NCBI GenBank assembly: GCA_020638175.1
Contig: JACKJA010000002.1
Coordinates: forward strand, 1,984,001 to 2,048,000
DNA: 64,000 bases
Reading direction: 5' to 3'
Origin: Rhodospirillales bacterium
GTDB taxonomy: Bacteria > Pseudomonadota > Alphaproteobacteria > Micavibrionales > Micavibrionaceae
The notes beneath the pieces were generated by a model that saw only the letters and a program-made list of their open reading frames with translations, had not been told where the DNA came from and searched no databases. Both the position numbers and the translations under genes were made by a program. Positions 62,244 through 64,000 of this stretch are shown here, piece by piece (positions within the stretch are counted from its first letter, which is position 1; each line of letters begins with the position of its first letter).

Positions 62244-63317
62244 CTAGTTCTTTGACTTATCGACCAACTGGTTGTGACCGATCCACGGCATCATCGCCCG
62301 CAAACGTTCACCGACATCCTCGATCGGATGCTCGGCCTCCCGGCGGCGCATCATTTTAAAGTTAATCGCCCCGGCTTTGTTCTCCAGAATGAAATCACGG
62401 GCAAATTTACCGCTCTGGATATCTTCCAGAATACGTTTCATTTCGGCCTTGGTTTCATCGGTAATCACACGTGGCCCGGAAACATAATCCCCGTATTCCG
62501 CCGTGTTGGAAATCGAATAACGCATATTGGCCAGACCGCCCTGATAAAGCAGGTCAACGATCAGTTTGGTTTCATGCAGGCATTCGAAATAGGCCATTTC
62601 CGGTGCATACCCGGCTTCTACCAGCGTTTCAAACCCGGCCTGAATCAGGTGGGAAATCCCGCCGCACAAAACAGCTTGCTCCCCGAACAAATCAGTTTCG
62701 CATTCCTCGCGGAACGTGGTTTCAATCACACCGCTACGCCCGCCGCCAACAGCGCTGGCATAGGACAAGGCAATATCAAAAGCTTTGCCGCTGGCATCCT
62801 GTTCAACCGCAATCAGACACGGCACGCCGCCGCCCTTGGTATACTCGCCGCGGACCGTATGCCCCGGACCTTTCGGCGCAATCATAAAAACGTCCAGATC
62901 TTCGCGCGGTTCGATGCAGCGGAAATGAATATTAAAGCCGTGCGCAAAAGCCAGTGCCGCCCCCGGTTTCATGTTGGCGTGCAAATGATCCTTGTACAGG
63001 TCGGCCTGTAGCTCATCCGGCACCAAAACCATCACCACGTCGGCCCAGGCTGCCGCTTCCGCCGGCGCCATCACTTCAAACCCGGCATCTTTGGCTTTCA
63101 CTGCGGTTTTTGATTCCGGGCGCAGGGAAATCCGTACATCCTTCACACCGCTATCGCGCAAATTCTGGGCATGGGCATGACCTTGCGAGCCATAGCCAAC
63201 CACAACGACTTTCTTGTCCTTGATTAACGCCTGATTGGCATCGCTATCGTAATAAACTTTCATGGATGTTTTGTTCTCCGGATTTCTCGGCATTTTCGCT
63301 ACATTGGATTGTGACAT
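62244..63317 (-). CDS. ilvC: Ketol-acid reductoisomerase
   Basis: Converts acetolactate to dihydroxy-isovalerate with NADPH in valine and isoleucine synthesis. The class I sequence VYYDSDANQALIKDKKVVVVGYGSQGHAHAQNLRDSG binds NADPH; the metal-binding KARI domain follows (EVEC-like ECLHETKLIVDL). The ATG at 63317 has GAGGGA 10 bases before it; the family normally starts at M19 (63263, GGAG 12 bases before), so the first 18 residues may be a real extension. Confidence 0.95.
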   Translation of the reverse strand: MSQSNVAKMPRNPENKTSMKVYYDSDANQALIKDKKVVVVGYGSQGHAHAQNLRDSGVKDVRISLRPESKTAVKAKDAGFEVMAPAEAAAWADVVMVLVPDELQADLYKDHLHANMKPGAALAFAHGFNIHFRCIEPREDLDVFMIAPKGPGHTVRGEYTKGGGVPCLIAVEQDASGKAFDIALSYASAVGGGRSGVIETTFREECETDLFGEQAVLCGGISHLIQAGFETLVEAGYAPEMAYFECLHETKLIVDLLYQGGLANMRYSISNTAEYGDYVSGPRVITDETKAEMKRILEDIQSGKFARDFILENKAGAINFKMMRRREAEHPIEDVGERLRAMMPWIGHNQLVDKSKN

Positions 63318-63344
63318 GGTTTTATTTTCCCTCTTTCTAAAAAA

Positions 63345-63773
63345 TTATTCATACAAAGCTTCACGAATAGCATCGGTCAGTTTTACAAATTCTTCGGGAT
63401 CCCCCTGAATTTTAGAGCCAACCTTGCCTACAATTTTATCTTCGCTCAAACGGACCTGATAAACCGAAGCCGTGTAATTCATGCTCAGGAAACCAAAGCT
63501 TTCCTCAAACACGCACTCATACGGCACCTCTTCTTCCAGCCAGCCGTCATCTTTGATCGCCGTCAGGGTCACATGGCGATGACCGGCCCCCGTCGGGGAA
63601 TCTTTAACCTCTGATCCCGCAACACGCTCAATCACTTCCCCTTCCGGTAACAGGGCTTCCACCCCGGCCTTACAGGCCTTCACCAGCTTCGCGTCCGCCG
63701 TTGCCCGGTCGACACAGCCGCCCACCACAACAGATGACAATAAGGCCCCTGCTATAAGAATCTGTTTTTTCAT
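63345..63773 (-). CDS. Small lipoprotein between ilvH and ilvC
   Basis: 142 residues. A lipoprotein signal ends in VVVGGC. The ATG at 63773 is chosen because GAGGACAGACC lies upstream. The mature part is mixed alpha/beta (EEVPYECVFEESFGF). It lies between two branched-chain amino acid genes on the same strand, with no recognised family. Confidence 0.72.
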   Translation of the reverse strand: MKKQILIAGALLSSVVVGGCVDRATADAKLVKACKAGVEALLPEGEVIERVAGSEVKDSPTGAGHRHVTLTAIKDDGWLEEEVPYECVFEESFGFLSMNYTASVYQVRLSEDKIVGKVGSKIQGDPEEFVKLTDAIREALYE

Positions 63774-63784
63774 GGTCTGTCCTC

Positions 63785-64000
63785 TCATTTAACATCTCCA
63801 ATGGCTTTTTTGCCGCGCTGTATGGCCGCCACGCCGGTCCGGCTGACATCAACCATCCCCAGCGGCACCATCAGGTCAATAAAAGCGTTCACTTTTTCAG
63901 ATGTGCCGGTAATTTCGAACACAAAGCTCTCAACCGTACTGTCGACCACGCGGGCACGGAAAATATCCGCCGTACGGATTGCTTCCACTCGTTTGTCGCC
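63785..64000 (-). CDS. ilvH: Acetolactate synthase small subunit, 3' part
   Basis: The final 71 residues of IlvH, which enters from the right edge. The C-terminal regulatory half is recognisable (RARVVDSTVESFVFEITGTSEKVNAFIDLM, then RTGVAAIQRG). IlvH stimulates and makes feedback-sensitive the acetohydroxyacid synthase. It lies upstream of the lipoprotein and ilvC. Confidence 0.9.
   Translation of the reverse strand, partial: GDKRVEAIRTADIFRARVVDSTVESFVFEITGTSEKVNAFIDLMVPLGMVDVSRTGVAAIQRGKKAIGDVK

Overview
The window reads as one contiguous piece of an alphaproteobacterial chromosome. Evidence: the pal-cpoB-tilS-ftsH order, an rsmI/yraN/dolP/lpoA neighbourhood, a class I ilvC next to ilvH, Flp-type pilins, DUF4402 pilins, MnmC, and a FixL-like PAS histidine kinase. 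Base composition is moderate and coding density is high. A Micavibrionales/Rhodospirillales-type organism would fit, but that is inference; no rRNA or marker in the window fixes the genus.

Left part (1-26.5 kb) is mostly housekeeping. It holds a BioC-like methyltransferase; ftsH, tilS, cpoB and pal (minus strand); a SirB1-like protein, dolP, yraN and rsmI (minus) divergent from lpoA; a RimK-type ligase; a TetR regulator and MscS channel; and ahpC/ahpD. An ECF-sigma envelope-stress block follows (EF-hand protein, sigma factor, short membrane anti-sigma candidate, CpxP-like protein). Then come an AMIN-domain lipoprotein, two lipid-carrier glycosylation genes, two Flp pilins, mnmC, an exported protein and an M3 oligopeptidase.

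An AT-rich island (about 26.6-29.95 kb) carries an XRE-type regulator with a sensor-like C-terminal domain and two tandem proteins that both look like remote relatives of the ergothioneine methyltransferase EgtD. One keeps a glycine-rich SAM loop and the other has lost it. A palindrome that contains the likely -10 box lies just upstream. I see no close match to a described system, and this is my best candidate for something new.

30-39.5 kb holds a GDP-fucose operon (gmd, fcl, manC) followed by an amidinohydrolase, two tiny overlapping genes, a fatty acid hydroxylase, a Cys/His-rich membrane protein, a CBS protein, a bufferin (copper-binding RiPP) operon bufABC, and a double CDGSH protein.

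39.5-52.6 kb is a surface-structure region. It has a chaperone-usher set with three DUF4402 pilin-like subunits, a TPR-sulfotransferase with a TTG start, a tRNA-Thr(UGU), and a 1330-residue RTX protein with two C-type lectin domains and a type I secretion signal.

52.7-61.3 kb is a sensory region. It has a stand-alone ETR1-type ethylene-binding membrane domain, a CHASE-PAS histidine kinase whose PAS resembles FixL, an Rcp1-like response regulator, a KefB-type antiporter, another receiver protein, an orphan FlgC-like protein, and an Aer receptor split into two overlapping genes. The window ends with an EamA exporter, ilvC, a small lipoprotein and the 3' part of ilvH (minus strand).
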